Shown piece by piece: positions 9,601 to 21,649 of a stretch of DNA of 64,000 nt. The stretch covers positions 2,693,001-2,757,000 of the forward strand of contig JAYJMM010000004.1 of assembly GCA_037349105.1 (NCBI GenBank), in the 5' to 3' direction. Numbering within the stretch: the stretch's first letter is position 1; each line of letters opens with the position of its first letter. The notes beneath the pieces are model-generated. The model was not told the DNA's origin and ran no database searches. It saw only the letters and a list, made by a program, of their open reading frames with translations. Origin of the DNA: Limnomonas spitsbergensis. Its lineage: Eukaryota; Chlorophyta; Chlorophyceae; Chlamydomonadales. The translations under genes were made by a program, and so were the position numbers.

Positions 9601-12600
9601 CTAAATTCAGCCACGTTTACGAGTGAGGGACCGTATTTACTTACTTACAGTCTCTGAATTACGGCGAAAGCGCACAGCACTGCCCGGTACCCTTCATGTC
9701 TTTCTCCGCAGGGTGCCCTCTTAACCCTCACCGAACCTTTCATGACTTCCCTTTTTCAAACTGCGAGCATGCCCTGTCATCTAAAACATCGAGGTGACTT
9801 CACCCCCAGGGACCCTGTATGGGTGCGGGCGGGTATCTGCAGGTCATCAGGGTCCCTGAAACCTGAAAGTTGGTGTGCGCGTGTGTAACATCACAGCAAA
9901 CCTCAAGCGCACCTCCCCCGTCCCCTTTCCCATGCAATGCATGCAGGGTGGTGAGCGCCACCCTCACAGCCGTCACGGTGACCTGCCTCGCTGTATGGCT
10001 CTGGACCATTCTGATAACACCCTTCATGTTCGTGGTGCGGACGGCACTCAAAGTTCTGTGAGTAGTGCCCTTCACACCTGCCAAGCCCTTCACACCTGTG
10101 TTAAGTACTTTCGGACCCTCCACACCATTCATGCCTGTCAGTAGTACTTTCGGACCCTCCACACCATTCACGCCTGTCAGTAGTACTTTCAGACCCTCCT
10201 CACCATTCACGCCTGTCAGTAGTACTTTCGGACCCTCCACACCATTCACGCCTGTCAGTAGTACTTTCGGACCCTCCACACCATTCACGCCTGTCAGTAG
10301 TACTTTCAGACCCTCCTCACCATTCACGCCTGTCAGTAGTACTTTCGGACCCTCCACACCATTCACACCTGTCAGTAGTACTTTCGGACCCTCCACACCA
10401 TTCACACCTGTCAGTAGTACTTTCGGACCCTCCACACCATTCACGCCTGTCAGTAGTACTTTCGGACCCTCCACACCATTCACGCCTGTCAGTAGTACTT
10501 TCGGACCCTCCACACGATTCACGCCTGTCAGTAGTACTTTCGGACCCTCCACACCATTCACACCTGTCAGTAGTACTTTCAGGCCCTCCATGCAATTCAT
10601 GTCTGTCGAGTATCGCATTCCGGCCCTGTCCATCCTTTACACCTTTGACACTGAGCAATACCTGAAGAGCCCTTCACAGCCCCCACAACTATGTGCTACT
10701 TCCATATAGCTCCATTCCCGACACACCCTTTGCAAAGAAGGGTTTCGTTTCTGGGCCCTCCCAGCCCTTCACACGAGCTGCACTATGCAAATCTTGGTCT
10801 TGCGCATCAAGGCTATCACGTTCTGTCCCAAACACGAAAACTGCACCATGCAAATCCTCTTCTTGCGCAACAAGGCTATCACGTCGTGTCCCAAACACGA
10901 AATCTCTGGGTTAGCGACATTTCACGCCCAACATACTCATCACACCCAACATACTCATCACGCCCAGCATACTCATCATTTGCCAACCCCCGCCTGACCC
11001 CCGCCTCCTTGATGGCCCACCCTGTGTACAGCTCCTGGCTGGTGTGGGAGCCCGAGCTACCCATGTCAGCAGCAGCCTCCCTCGCCATCATGTTCGCGGT
11101 GGACTTGAAGAAGCACCCGCTGGTCTGGAAGCTGTGGCTCCTTCCGATCACCATGTTCTTCTCAGGTGCGTGCTTGTGCACTGACTGGGCCGCGGTTGCC
11201 GCGGTTGCTGCTGCTCATGGTGGAACGAGCGGCAGCCTCTCATGGGCTCCGGGGCTCCGGCCGGTACAGATGATGCCTGGGTGCTTCCAGCGCTGGCTGT
11301 CAAAGCGATTCAAACGTAATCAATTAACTTAACTTACCGGGCTATGCTCCATTTCCTATTTGTGGTCCTCCCTCCCCTCATGCATGTCCCAGGTACTCGC
11401 TACTGGTGCCTAACCTCCATGCCCGTGTTCCTCCTCCTGTACGTCATGTCCGCCAGCGGGGCCGTTGTGTCATCCCTGGCGACCGCAACAGGTCCGTTCA
11501 GCCGCAAAGCATACGAATGCTCTGCTAGTCCCAGGATGAAAAGAAATGGCGGTACCGGATTTGATGGCCTTCAGATCTCTATTTGCAGACCGGTTTGCGG
11601 GCACTGCCCCATGCAGAGCGCTGCTGGACAGTGAAATATTCACACAATTTCACAGCTCTCGCACAGTTGCTCCTAGCGCCCATAAATCCTCATGAAGGGG
11701 TCATGTCATGGCTGTGTTTTTCTAACCCAATACCATGGCACGACAAGCCCAACATCCAACAGCCTGCCCTGGCCTGCCTTGGCCTGCCCTGGCCTGCCCT
11801 GGCCTGCCTTGGCCTGCCCTGGCCTGCCTTGGCCTGCCCTGGCCTGCCTTGGCCTGCCCTGGCCTGCCTTGGCCTGCCCTGGCCTGCCTTGGCCTGCCCT
11901 GGCCTTGGCCTGGCCTGCCCTGGCCTTGGCCTGGCCTGCCTTGGCCTGCCCCGGCCTGCCTTGGCCTGCCCTGGCCTGCCCTGGCCTGCCCTGGCCTGCC
12001 CTGGTCTGCCTTGGCCTGCCTTGGCCTGCCTTGGCCTGCCTTGGCCTGCCTTGGCCTGCCTTGGCCTGCCTTGGCCTGCCTTGGCCTGCCTTGGCCTGTC
12101 CTGGCCTGCCCTGACCTGCCTTGGCCTGCCCTGGTCTGCCTTGGCCTGCCCCGGCCTGCCTTGGCCTGTCCTGGCCTGCCTTGGCCTGCCCTGGTCTGCC
12201 TTGGCCTGCCCTGGTCTGCCTTGGCCTGCCCTGGCCTGCCTTGGCCTGCCCTGGCCTGCCTTGGCCTGGCCTGCCCTGGCCTGCCTTGGCCTGCCCTGGC
12301 CTGCCCTGGCCTGCCTTGGCCTGCCTTGGCCTGCCTTGGCCTGACCTGGCCTGCCTTGGCCTGCCCTGGCCTGCCTTGGCCTGACCTGGCCTGCCCTGGC
12401 CTGCCTTGGCCTGCCCTGGCCTGACCTGGCCTGCCTTGGCCTGACCTGGCCTGCCTTGGCCTGCCTTGGCCTGACCTGGCCTGACCTGGCCTGCCTTGGC
12501 CTGCCCTGGCCTGCCTTGGCCTGCCTTGGCCTGCCTTGGCCTGACCTGGCCTGTCCTTGCCTGACCTGGCCTGCCCTGGCCTGCCTTGGCCTGACCTGGC

Positions 12601-15411
12601 CTGACCTGGCCTGCCTTGGCCTGACCTGGCCTGACCTGGCCTGACCTGGCCTGCCTTGGCCTGCCTTGGCCTGCCCTGGCCTGCCTTGGCCTGCCTTGGC
12701 CTGACCCGGCTTTGGCCTGTGTCCCCTTGATCCCGCTCAATCCCTGCTGTGCTTGCATGCATCTGGCTGCCTGCAGGCTTCTGGTGTGTGCGCAACCTGC
12801 TGTGGTACAAGGCCATGCCGGCACTGTTAGCTGTGATCATGGCTTGGATCCTGGCCGTTGCCAACATGCCCAAGGAGGATGAGCAACCGCAGCCGGGGGG
12901 GGCACAGTCAGATGGCGGGCAGGACAGCGGGGCGGACAGTGGCTCCTCGTGGTGGGGTCCCGCCAGCACGCGCAAGGCCAAGCTGAAGGCGGAGGTGCCC
13001 AAGGGGGCCTCAGGTAAGCGGGGGGACCTGCAGCGACGGGACAACCTTGTGTCCGCCAGAGTCGAGGGCTTGTAGGCTGACTCCTGTAGCGGTGCATTGG
13101 GGCTCGCTCCCGGGGGACGTCCTAGGCGTTTAGGTCTTTTGCGTGTGTGTGTGTTCTGTCACACTTGGAGGGGCCGATTCTTGGAATTTGCGCTCAATGT
13201 CACATGCCCTATGCTGCAACTGTAGCCCTAGGAGCTCTAGTGCTCTGTTTAGTCTCTACCCTTTCATCCCTCACCCCTCGGTGATGCACTGTATTACGAG
13301 GGACGCTGCACCCATGAACTCTCTATTACACAGCTTTTGTTAGGTATGCTCCTCACTCCTTGGGACCCTTCCCCCCCTTAAAGCCTGCTGAATATGCAAG
13401 TCTGCTTGCGCCGTGGCGCTGTAGGCGAGGTGGCGCGTGTGCTCAGGAGCCAAGACCTGTATGAGGTGCTCAACCTGGCGCGGGATGCAGACGAGGAGGC
13501 GGTACGACGCGCCAAGCGGGCAATGAGCCTGGCCACGCATCCAGACAAGCTGGGCGGGGCGGAGGGCGCCAAGGAGGCGTTTCAGAGGGTGACTGAGGTG
13601 GGCAGGGGACAGCGTAGGAACGGCAGGATACGGCGGGGATGGGAGGGGGCTTTTAACTTTCAAGCTGTGCGGAGCAGGCACCTTTGCTTTGCTGCGAGGT
13701 GTTCTCCCACGTCACCGGTACAATTTGCGGTGGCCTCCTTGATTTATATGCAGATGCCTGTCAGGGTTTTTTTCTTCCTGCATCGGGGGTTAAGGCTTTA
13801 GAACGCCAGGTGCGGTGTAGGAGAGCCCCTGTGTGCCTCTGGCAGGAAAGGTGTGGACACACCGTTTGTAGCCAGTTTCGTCGGCTAAGGCTGTCCTTCC
13901 CCTGCTCATGAAACCTGTTTGGAAACGTTGGCCCTGCACCCCGCAACTTCTCTCAACTCTACATGAGTGTGCTGGGGTGCTTGCCCTCCCGTGCGCTGCA
14001 CATGACCTGCTGTGCGGTGGTAGGATTTCACTAGACTGACTTTTACAGGATGAGGGTAGAAATTGTCAGTGGCAGGAATGCAGCCCCGCCCGGCCCCCAC
14101 CTGCCGCTCCTGCTACCCCTGCTAGGCTGTGGATGTCTTGTCTGACGTTGCGAAGCGGCGGGACTACGACAGGAAGCTCAAGCAGGAGGAGGGCGCTTCA
14201 AGAGCCCGAGCGGACCCCAAGGAAGAGGCGGGTGGCGGAGGGGGAGGCAGCGGGCGCGGGGCCGGCGACGACGAGTCTGCAGATGCCCCCAAGAGCATGA
14301 TGGACATGCCGTGCCGTGCCTGCGGCGACATCCACGGGGCATTCTCAACCGACCTGCCACTGTGAGTAAGGGGGGGGGGGAGGCGTGCGTGTTGCTCATT
14401 ACTTACAAGGTGCCCATGCCCATGTTCATGCTGCCCGATTCGCATTCCGACTGACGCACCATGACCCATATGATAAGATGAGCGAGCTTCACTGTTTTCA
14501 GGTGAGACACAACCTGTTTTGGGGGAGGGGACGTGCGAGCTTGTGCAGCTTTAGGGGGCCCCCTTTGGGGCCTGGATCCCCCCCATTCCTCTCATCCTTC
14601 CCCTGGTCCATCTCCTTAGTCCGTTATCCGTTGCAATGCTGCGAGGACGCTGTCCCCCTGGAAGCACTCCCTGGAATCTCTCTTGAATACCAACAACTTT
14701 TTTCTTAAGGACCGATCTTCGTTCTGTTATTTATGTGTCGCTATGTTTTGCTTACAGCATCCCTGCTCTGCCCGTGTCCTTTTTGTCTGCGCGTAGGACC
14801 CGCGCCCGTTACTGTGCCCGCTGCAAGACGTATCATCAGGCGAAGAACGGGGAGGCCTGGGTGGACAAGCAAGGCGGCTTCTGGACTCAGAAGAAAGTCT
14901 TCATGTGCCTCCATGGGGTGGGTGGGCTGATGGGCTCAGATGTCAACCTTTTTTTTTAGTTTCTCAAATTGAGAAAATCTCCATTGCGTGCCTTGTAAAT
15001 GGCTTTTTGATCAACCATAGCATGCATGCTCATGAGTTCATGATGCAAGGATGGCACAGCTTAAGTTTTTCTTTCAGGCTCCAGGTCAATCGGGAGCAAC
15101 GTGGCCGCTGAGCTGACACTTTAATTGTTGCCCTGTGCCGTTCATGGCGCGTGCTTGTTGCTGCCCCCTTGTCACCTCCTCCGACCCTGCCCTGTCCCTT
15201 GCTGACGTCTTGAATGCAGATGGTCCTGGATATCACAGATTACGCACGCTGCAACGACCTGCTGCACGACTCTGCTGGCAACCCTTTGGAGCCCAACACA
15301 TGTCATGTGCCTATTCGATTTGGCACGGAGGGGAAGGGCGGTGGTGGTGGCGGGGGCGGTGGCGGCGGCAGTGCAGGTTCCCGATCCCGAAAGAAGGGCA
15401 AGAAACGGTGA
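6632..15411 (+). CDS. DNAJC14/Jiv-type membrane-anchored J-domain co-chaperone
   Basis: Exons: 6632-6643 (tentative MMEA start), 6741-7307, 7708-8230, 8923-9103, 9947-10057, 11032-11165, 11393-11491, 12777-13013, 13425-13597, 14126-14361, 14797-14917, 15220-15411. All join in phase, giving about 861 residues. The order is: Ala/Pro/Gln-rich disordered N-terminus; a helical stretch QDPNRARKLHLKAAFLWPEE; five hydrophobic segments, about one each in exons 4-8 (membrane anchor, probably ER); a J domain with HPD in ATHPDKLGG; a Gly-rich linker; then a Jiv90 domain with paired cysteines (PCRACG, YCARCKTYH, FMCLHG, DYARCNDL); and a Gly/Arg/Lys tail. J domains stimulate HSP70 ATPase. Jiv90 is known from DNAJC14, which acts in ER export and as a viral cofactor in animals. 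The plant and algal role is unsettled. Introns 3, 5 and 7 carry separate tandem arrays. The first exon is the only weak point. Confidence 0.88.
8243..8520 (+). repeat. About 40-bp tandem repeat, roughly six copies, in an intron
   Basis: Units share GGATCCTGCAGGGGATCTAG and an AACCCTTGG block; the last copies are shortened or rearranged. The array lies wholly inside the intron 8231-8922 of the Jiv-type gene. Confidence 0.9.
8763..8850 (+). repeat. 14-bp tandem repeat, about six copies
   Basis: The unit AGCTCCTGCCTATA, with T/A variants, recurs about six times in the same intron as the preceding array, 70 bp before the acceptor of exon 4. Confidence 0.85.
10107..10600 (+). repeat. 39-bp minisatellite, 13 copies, in intron 5 of the Jiv-type gene
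   Basis: TACTTTCGGACCC recurs every 39 bp from 10107 to 10575, thirteen times, with a few substitutions (TTTCAGACCC in some copies). Because 39 is a multiple of three and the unit has few stops, long artificial open frames appear on both strands (Pro/Ser/Thr-rich on plus, Gly/Val-rich on minus). The array lies between exon 5 (ends 10057) and exon 6 (starts 11032), so it is not coding. Confidence 0.92.
11757..12712 (+). repeat. 10-bp minisatellite (CCTGCCTTGG/CCTGCCCTGG), about 95 units
   Basis: Nearly 1 kb of decamers differs mainly by T/C at one position and by TGACC, TGTCC or TGGTC variants, with occasional 6-bp slips. It occupies most of the intron between exon 7 (ends 11491) and exon 8 (starts 12777) of the Jiv-type gene. 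The reverse strand is G-rich, with GG/GGG runs every few bases, so it could form two-tetrad G-quadruplexes or stable slipped structures. The long Gly/Gln/Arg and Pro/Leu/Ala frames it creates on both strands are by-products. Confidence 0.93.
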
Positions 15412-15603
15412 TTCCCTACCAGTGGACTGGCCTAATGCAGTGTCGTGGACTAGTGCAGTGCTCTTTTCAATGCATGCAAACTGCATAAGTATAGGGGTGT
15501 AGGGGGGTGTTTTTGGCCATAGATTTTGCAGATACTCTTCACGACAGCAGCGGGCGCATCAAACATGCCATAGCCAATAGTATGTACATCTGTTCAACAT
15601 GTT

Positions 15604-15690
15604 TCTTTCCATCTCCCCTCCCAACTCTTTAGTTAGACGCCCACGCGGCCGAGCCTTTTTTGAGCCGGGCCCAGAGGTGTAACGTCATTG
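15604..15690 (+). mobile_element. Isolated 3' tail of the LINE family
   Basis: A pyrimidine-rich run (TTTCTTTCCATCTCCCCTCC) leads into a GACGCCCACGCGGCCGAGCC block, then T6, GAGCCGGGCCCAGAGGTGTA and ACGTCA. The same block ends the longer retrotransposon copies near 24-27 kb, so this is a severely 5'-truncated insertion. Confidence 0.75.
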
Positions 15691-15718
15691 AGATCTGATT
15701 CTTTGAACAGATCTGTAT

Positions 15719-15770
15719 GACAATTTTAAAATTGCCATACAGACACCGGTATGGCAATTTTGAAATTGTC
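15719..15770. repeat. Inverted repeat, 22-bp arms, 8-bp loop
   Basis: Arms 15719-15740 and 15749-15770 are complementary with one mismatch, and are AT-rich in the middle. The hairpin starts about 30 bp after a LINE tail. It could be a terminator-like or processing structure for the upstream transcript, or a small transposon relic. Confidence 0.8.
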
Positions 15771-17259
15771 AGGTGCTACTGTCCATTTGATTTTGCGTCG
15801 GAAAGGTTCATGAAATTCGTCCCTCCGTTTTCCTCGTCCGGTAGAAACAATGCAGTGTGAGGACCTGGTCCAGCCCAGCTTCTGAGTGATAAGCAGCATG
15901 ACCACCAGTCAGGTGTCTGCAGTGGAGGCGGCAAGCCCCACAAAAGCCGAATGACGTGTGGGCGTGATAGCAGTGCTAAGTGCACCTCATCCACATCATG
16001 TATATCCTTCCTGCTGTGACTCCAGTCTTTTGTTATTCCCGGCTGGAACCAATCCCAAGGGACGAGATCTGTGGGCAGCTCCTCATCCTGTACACATAAT
16101 TGTATGAGCTTAAGTTGCCCACATGGGCACCTGCCACTCAGGGCCAGCGACCCCCGGAAGTGCTGCGCTTTCGAAATGTGCCTCACCACTTGAGGGGGGG
16201 TCGCTGCGCATGGGGAAATCTACTGGTGCCACCGAGGGTGCCACTAGTGAATTTGTTAGTCTTGCAAGAGGGGAAATGACTCATTCTACAGGAAGGAAAT
16301 AGGTCAGGATGTGACACTGTCCCTACAGCACTCAAGCAACAACCTATCCACTACGACATGACGAGGCGGGGTTGTGTCATTGCACATGGCTGGCGCACAC
16401 AAGGTGTGGCCCAAGGGATCATAGTGAAGTAACTCTTAGGAAACATGGATTAAAACGCGTGTTATACCCTACATGGCTACGGGATTGAGTCACAAAAATA
16501 TCCCACAGGCCTGGTGAAATGAGTTTAGGGGACTCGAAAACCAACCGGTGTTATATCAGCCATCCTTATTGCTTGGCAGGTGCGGATGACTGTCCAAGGG
16601 CGTGGACATGGCCAGGACCTGCGCTTGGTCATTATCCTCCCAATCAGCCACATTAAGTGGACACATAATCATCAATGCATAGGTTGTCAATTTATTAGAT
16701 GTCTGTGCCAGTCATCCTTTTCCTGTCATCTAGGTCCTTTTCACTAGCTGCCTGTATGATGTGCTCACATCAACCTTCGTTAGACACCACAGGCTCGTAC
16801 CAGGCGGCAAGTGTTGAGGGTAGACTCCAGGTCACCTCATTTGTCGAGGTAACAGTTAAGCACACATACAAATAATAGTGGACCTTCAAGGTGAGGGTGA
16901 CAAGATGTCATAATGCTGCAAATGCTCCATTAAGACAAACTGAAAAAACTATCATGCTGGTTTGAGGATGCTGGCGGAAATTCATTCGCAGTGCTGGAAT
17001 TTAACTTGCTCATCATGAGGACACACAGTCCCATTCAATAAGGCAGAGACAAGCTAGGTTTTCATATAGTATACACTTATCAAGGCCATACCACATCTGC
17101 AGTGGCATAGGACTGAAAGGCGTTAGAGGTGCACTAGATTACGGAATATAACACCCGAGGTGAATATGTGCTGTTTGAGGCCTCCCTCCCTCGTCACATG
17201 TTCAAGATGTGGAAACTAGCTGACAAATTAGCCAGTCTGATGACCAATCATTGCATTGC

Positions 17260-20200
17260 CTACTTCATCTCCAGCGCCCTGTCCACAGTGGCGATAATTT
17301 CATCATCAGCGAGCGACATACGCTTCAGCTGATCTGCACCCTTTGCGTTGGTCAGCGCAAACTCCTTGATCTCAGCCTCAAACTGCTCGCGATCCAGCTC
17401 CGGGTTGTAGTTCTGAGAAAGGCAGCAAGTCAACAAAGCAATGCTGATAAGTCTTTCGAACCAATCCACTGTCATGCAGTGAATGAGCTTTTAAACCCTT
17501 ACTCCTCATTTATCAAGTCTTGAACACAACACTGACACATTCATTTGAAGGCAATTACCAGGATGGCAGGGGGGACCAAATGTTATAATTTTGAGAGCAT
17601 GATTGATTTTATATTACAGAAACAAATGTAGGGTTCAGGATATATGTGCAAGGCCGCTGCTGACTTACCAGGTGCCACTTCTGAACGAAGATCTCCCAGA
17701 TGGAAAGGTGCTTCGGGTTGACAGCCTCTCCATGGTAATCATGGAACCGGCCATCCAGAATGCAGCGCTGCATGCGGTCGTACTCCTCCAGGTCCAGGCC
17801 GGTGGTGTCAGGCAGCCAGATGATGGTCACAATGGCGCCCGCAATGCCCCAAATGGCAGACACAAGGAAGACCACACGGTTGTTGGAGATGTAGGAGATC
17901 CACAGGGAGGCGATGATGGCACCAACCTTGCCCATGGCGGCGGCAAATCCGTGGTAGCTGGCGCGGATGTCAGTGGGGAAGATCTCACCTGCGCGTGCAG
18001 AAGAAACGTTGAGCACACTTACAATTGAAAGGCGCATACTTTTCTCCGAAACTAGTGTGATAAACAGTGATATGAAAAGGCTATATGCAGAAAACACAGG
18101 TCATCCATCGTACCACCGCCATGGCGACTACATACCAGATTCGGTATAGGGTTACAAGCATGTTACTCACCAGCCACCAGCCAAGTTGTTGCGTTAGGTC
18201 CAAACTGGTTAAAGAAGGATGACAGGTAGTACAGCGCTTGCATTGCTCGTGCACCATCTGATGAGGCGCTGGGGGCTCCCATATCGAACCAGGCAGCGTA
18301 GATGATAATGTAGAAGACGAACATGGCCAAGAAACCAATCCACTGGCACCGGACGCGGCCATACCAAGGCTTGTCGCAGAGGGCCGCAGCGCAGTAGTAG
18401 CCGAGCAGGGAGATAAAGCTGTTGAGGACGTTCCACTGCTGCTTCTTGTAAGGGGTGGTCTGTGGAGGAAGAAATATGAGGAGGCTTAGTGTCCGTAGGC
18501 ATTCTTTCGGGGTCGAAGCTTTCAGCCCTGAAAGGACCAGGTCAAAGAATGGGACAAAGAGCATCCTTGCATCCGGTCAATGTTCACAACTGAAATAACC
18601 CACCCCAGGGAAAAGGATCTTCAGGAAGACGTCTTGCTGCAGCTTGTTGCCGTAAAATGCAAAATCGTTGGCGACCCACGCAGAGGACGCAACCCACTGA
18701 CGGGGGAAGTAGTAGTAGAGGGAGATGTAGTGCTTCCTCCACACAGAAACCTTCTTGGTCATGTTCTTCTCAATGGATTTCTCCTCTTCGAACATCTGCG
18801 ATTCGACATAGGATGACACATGATCAAAACGACAGACCAGTATGTGGAGTAACTTCTAGTAGCTTTTGACCATTCATGAAGGAGAGGTCTTGATAGAGAG
18901 TGCAGTGTCTTGTTGAGCAGGCGGGCAGGCACACCCTTAAATCAAATATCACACACTACGCACCTTGGACTCCTCAAGGTAGGTGAAGCGGTACCACACC
19001 ATCACAACGCAAGCAAGGGCGCCGTAGCCATACATCAGGGCCAGAACATTCTTTGAGCCAGCGGCTGTCATTGTGGCTTGAGTGCCAGTCTGGTTGAAGA
19101 TGGCCATGAGGATAGCGATAATGAAGGCGTTGGTGAAGTTTCCCATGCCCTGCGTATGGTAACAGGAATGTGCAAGCTTTCTGTAAGTGTGCGTGCTACC
19201 TACCTGTGTGGGAATGTGGGAAATGACTGGAAGAGAAAATTTCAAACACAAAGGGAGGTGGGGGCTGAAAGAAACTTAACCGGGATCAAAGTTACAAAGA
19301 TGATAAAAAGGGATAGGGGAAAACAAGTCGTCCAGGATTTAGGTTATGCCTCCGCCAGCCCACCTGATTGGAAAAGACCAAGATGACTTGCTGGGCCCTG
19401 AGGTGACGGAGCTCTGGGGTGGTGGCGGAGCGCTCAGCAGCGGAGGAGGCGGCCATGGGGTACTCCCCACCCACACCAAATCCATACCTGCATGCATGGA
19501 AGAAAGATATCATGTTGCGTTCCTTTGCTTGTGCATTTCATTCACTTGGCAACCCCACAAGGGCCCAGAAGGCTTGTTTTAATAAATTTACAGTCTTTTA
19601 TTATGGACCAAGTTCATGTGGAACCTGTTTCGTACAAATAAGTAATAGTAGCATGTTGGGCAGTGCGCAATTGAATGGTCCAGTACCATTCAGCTCTTCA
19701 GGTGGCACCATGCAAGGGAAAATGTAATTTAGACAAACTCTGTCCTCACCATGTCTGTGCAGTCATGAAGTAAATAAAGTAGGCGTAGGGGTATTGCGCC
19801 CAGCTGGTGAAAGTCAGCATGATGACGCCGGAGAGCATGATTGTGGCAACACAGCGGGAGCCCCACTTGCGACCCGTGTAGTCGGCCAGTCCACCCCACA
19901 GCAGCATGCCAGCGATGATACCACAGATTTGGATGTAGTTAGCCAGATGCAGAATGTATTCCTTGTCGCAGTCCAAGTATGGAGCCAGGTAGCAGGTCGG
20001 CCACATAACTTGTTGGAAGACCTTGATCTGGCCAGCAGCTGCGGGGCAGGGAGAATCATCCAGACAGTTCATAACAGACAACATAGATATAGTTGGTGAG
20101 GCGGTGGCAGCAGGCAGGCACGGCTCTTGACCCCTGACTGTTGGGCACTTCGCCTCTGGTGATAGCCTGCTAGCCTATCCACATGAATTTGTGACATATA

Positions 20201-20792
20201 AGGTGATTCAGAAAATGCAAAGGCATGGGCCATAACCAAGGCGCGTACCCGCCATTTCAAAACCGTCATTAGCTGCGGTCTAGGTCATATACCAGGTGTA
20301 GAGAAACACACTCCTCCTATCCAATCCCAGGACAGACCAATCGTGATTCTATGGCAGAAGGAGCCAGAAGAGGAACCGGGCGTGACATGCAATAATATAC
20401 ATGCCATGCGACTAGGCAACTCACAGAAAATGATGTAGGCCTCGCTGTACATGCCGAGTCCAGGCAATGCCCACTCCAGGTACCACCACAACCACCAGAA
20501 GGGTCCGGTGAATCTGGGCTTGCGTGGAGGGGGCTCCAGCTCTTGTTCAAGAGCCATCCTGCAGGCAGAGTTTGCCACAGCACAGGACAAAAGTCAGTTT
20601 TGTATTGACATGCACCAATGCCTAAAATGCGTTTTCTGTTACAGTCTACATTACGATTCAGATAAGTCATGGCTCAGAGATGTAATGTCATGCACAACCA
20701 GTGGGGGCAGCCTGCAGGCTCGATGTCAACCTTTCCTTGCTGACTTACTTCACATCACCACCCTTCGCCATGACAGTCGTAGTCTCAGGCAT
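17260..20792 (-). CDS. Phosphate:H+ symporter of the PHT1/Pho84 MFS family
   Basis: Nine exons join in phase to 562 residues: 20792-20749, 20558-20425, 20038-19750, 19487-19364, 19149-18964, 18795-18604, 18459-18171, 17988-17669, 17412-17260. The product imports inorganic phosphate with protons across the plasma membrane. Visible landmarks: WGGLADYTGRKWGSR (MFS motif A, loop 2-3); GVGGEYPMAASSAAER (TM4 signature of this family); a central cytoplasmic loop FEEEKSIEKNMTKK; WVANDFAFYGNKL (TM7 region); FNQFGPNATTWLVAGEIFPT and DIRASYHGFAAAMGK (TM10-11). About twelve hydrophobic segments are present. The start MPETTTV is the first ATG in phase. A 16-bp tandem duplication just upstream (20803-20834) breaks a longer frame from an ATG at about 20845, so the true N-terminus is uncertain. 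Green algae regulate such genes by phosphate supply, but I see no specific site here. Confidence 0.92.
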
Positions 20793-20802
20793 CTTAATCC
20801 TG

Positions 20803-20834
20803 TAGGGGTCGTTGGAGATAGGGGTCGTTGAAGG
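20803..20834. repeat. 16-bp tandem duplication at the 5' end of the phosphate transporter
   Basis: Two copies of TAGGGGTCGTTGGAGA-like sequence lie head to tail (the second ends GAAGG). On the coding strand the duplication lies between an upstream ATG (about 20845) and the first ATG kept in the model (20792), and it shifts the frame between them. Confidence 0.8.
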
Positions 20835-20914
20835 ATCCACTCTTCATGGCAAGGCAAGCAAGGGCGAAAATAACAGTTGGAAGAAATCCTTTCGTATCTA
20901 TCTAATGTAATATT

Positions 20915-21105
20915 CGGATCGGACGCATCAAAGCAGCATACAGCAGGACATTACACGTTGTTTGCAAGGCGTGCCTGTGTGTATGTGTTGACACATTGTA
21001 ATGACTGTAGGATCGGATCGGACGCATCAAAGCAGCATACAGCAGGACAGCATACGTGTTTGCAAGGCGTGCTTGGTGTGTTGACATATTGTGAGGACTG
21101 TAGGA
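20915..21105 (+). repeat. Tandem duplication of about 95 bp
   Basis: Both copies start GGATCGGACGCATCAAAGCA and end near TGACTGTAGGA, with small indels (TTACACGTTG against GCATACGTG). It lies in the upstream flank of the phosphate transporter. Confidence 0.88.
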
Positions 21106-21649
21106 CGAGAATGTAGGATTTGTCGAATGAGTGCACCTATTGTATCGGTACTTGAGTATGCGTGTTTAGCATGCATATATATAGAAGTTTCAGGGGGGGT
21201 AATAAGTCAGGCTGCGTGCCGGGGGTGACTGACAAGGTACACGGCGGCAATTTCACAGACTTGATGAGGCAGCTGGACTGGACAATGCGCCAATGTCTGC
21301 CGTGTGAGAAGTAGACGATCAAAGCAGCAACCGGTTGTTACCTGCAGTAGAGCTTGTGCCACCTGTGCGAGGACTGAAGACTGCGCTGCCTGCGCGTGTC
21401 TGGTGGAGTAATACACTTGCTTGGTGAGCAATTGCTGTGGCGGCAATGCTACGTATACCGTGAAATTGCAGATGCATGGAAAACATTGCATTTTTTGGAG
21501 ATGTTATCATCGGGAATATTCCATTTTGTCTACGTCATTACGCACGAGCTTGCTGACAAATATTCCGATTTAGAAGAGTGTAAGGGAATCAGCTGCTTGA
21601 TGGCTGCCAATTAAAAGTGTAAATCAGCCAACGCTTCTCGGCCAAGAAG

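Larger units (their letters stand above)
15412..17259. other. Intergenic between convergent genes; LINE tail and a hairpin
   Basis: This 1.85-kb stretch separates the Jiv-type gene (plus) from the phosphate transporter (minus). It holds the 3' untranslated regions, one LINE 3' tail and a 22-bp-arm hairpin, both listed separately. A 137-codon minus frame (15776-16189) is open but matches nothing I know and may be chance. Confidence 0.5.

Noticed and set aside
9800..10709. Repetitive 214- and 277-codon frames on opposite strands
   Set aside because: Created by the 39-bp minisatellite, whose period is a multiple of three; the array is intronic.
11583..13044. Long Pro/Leu/Ala and Gly/Gln/Arg frames on both strands
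   Set aside because: By-products of the decamer minisatellite in an intron of the Jiv-type gene.
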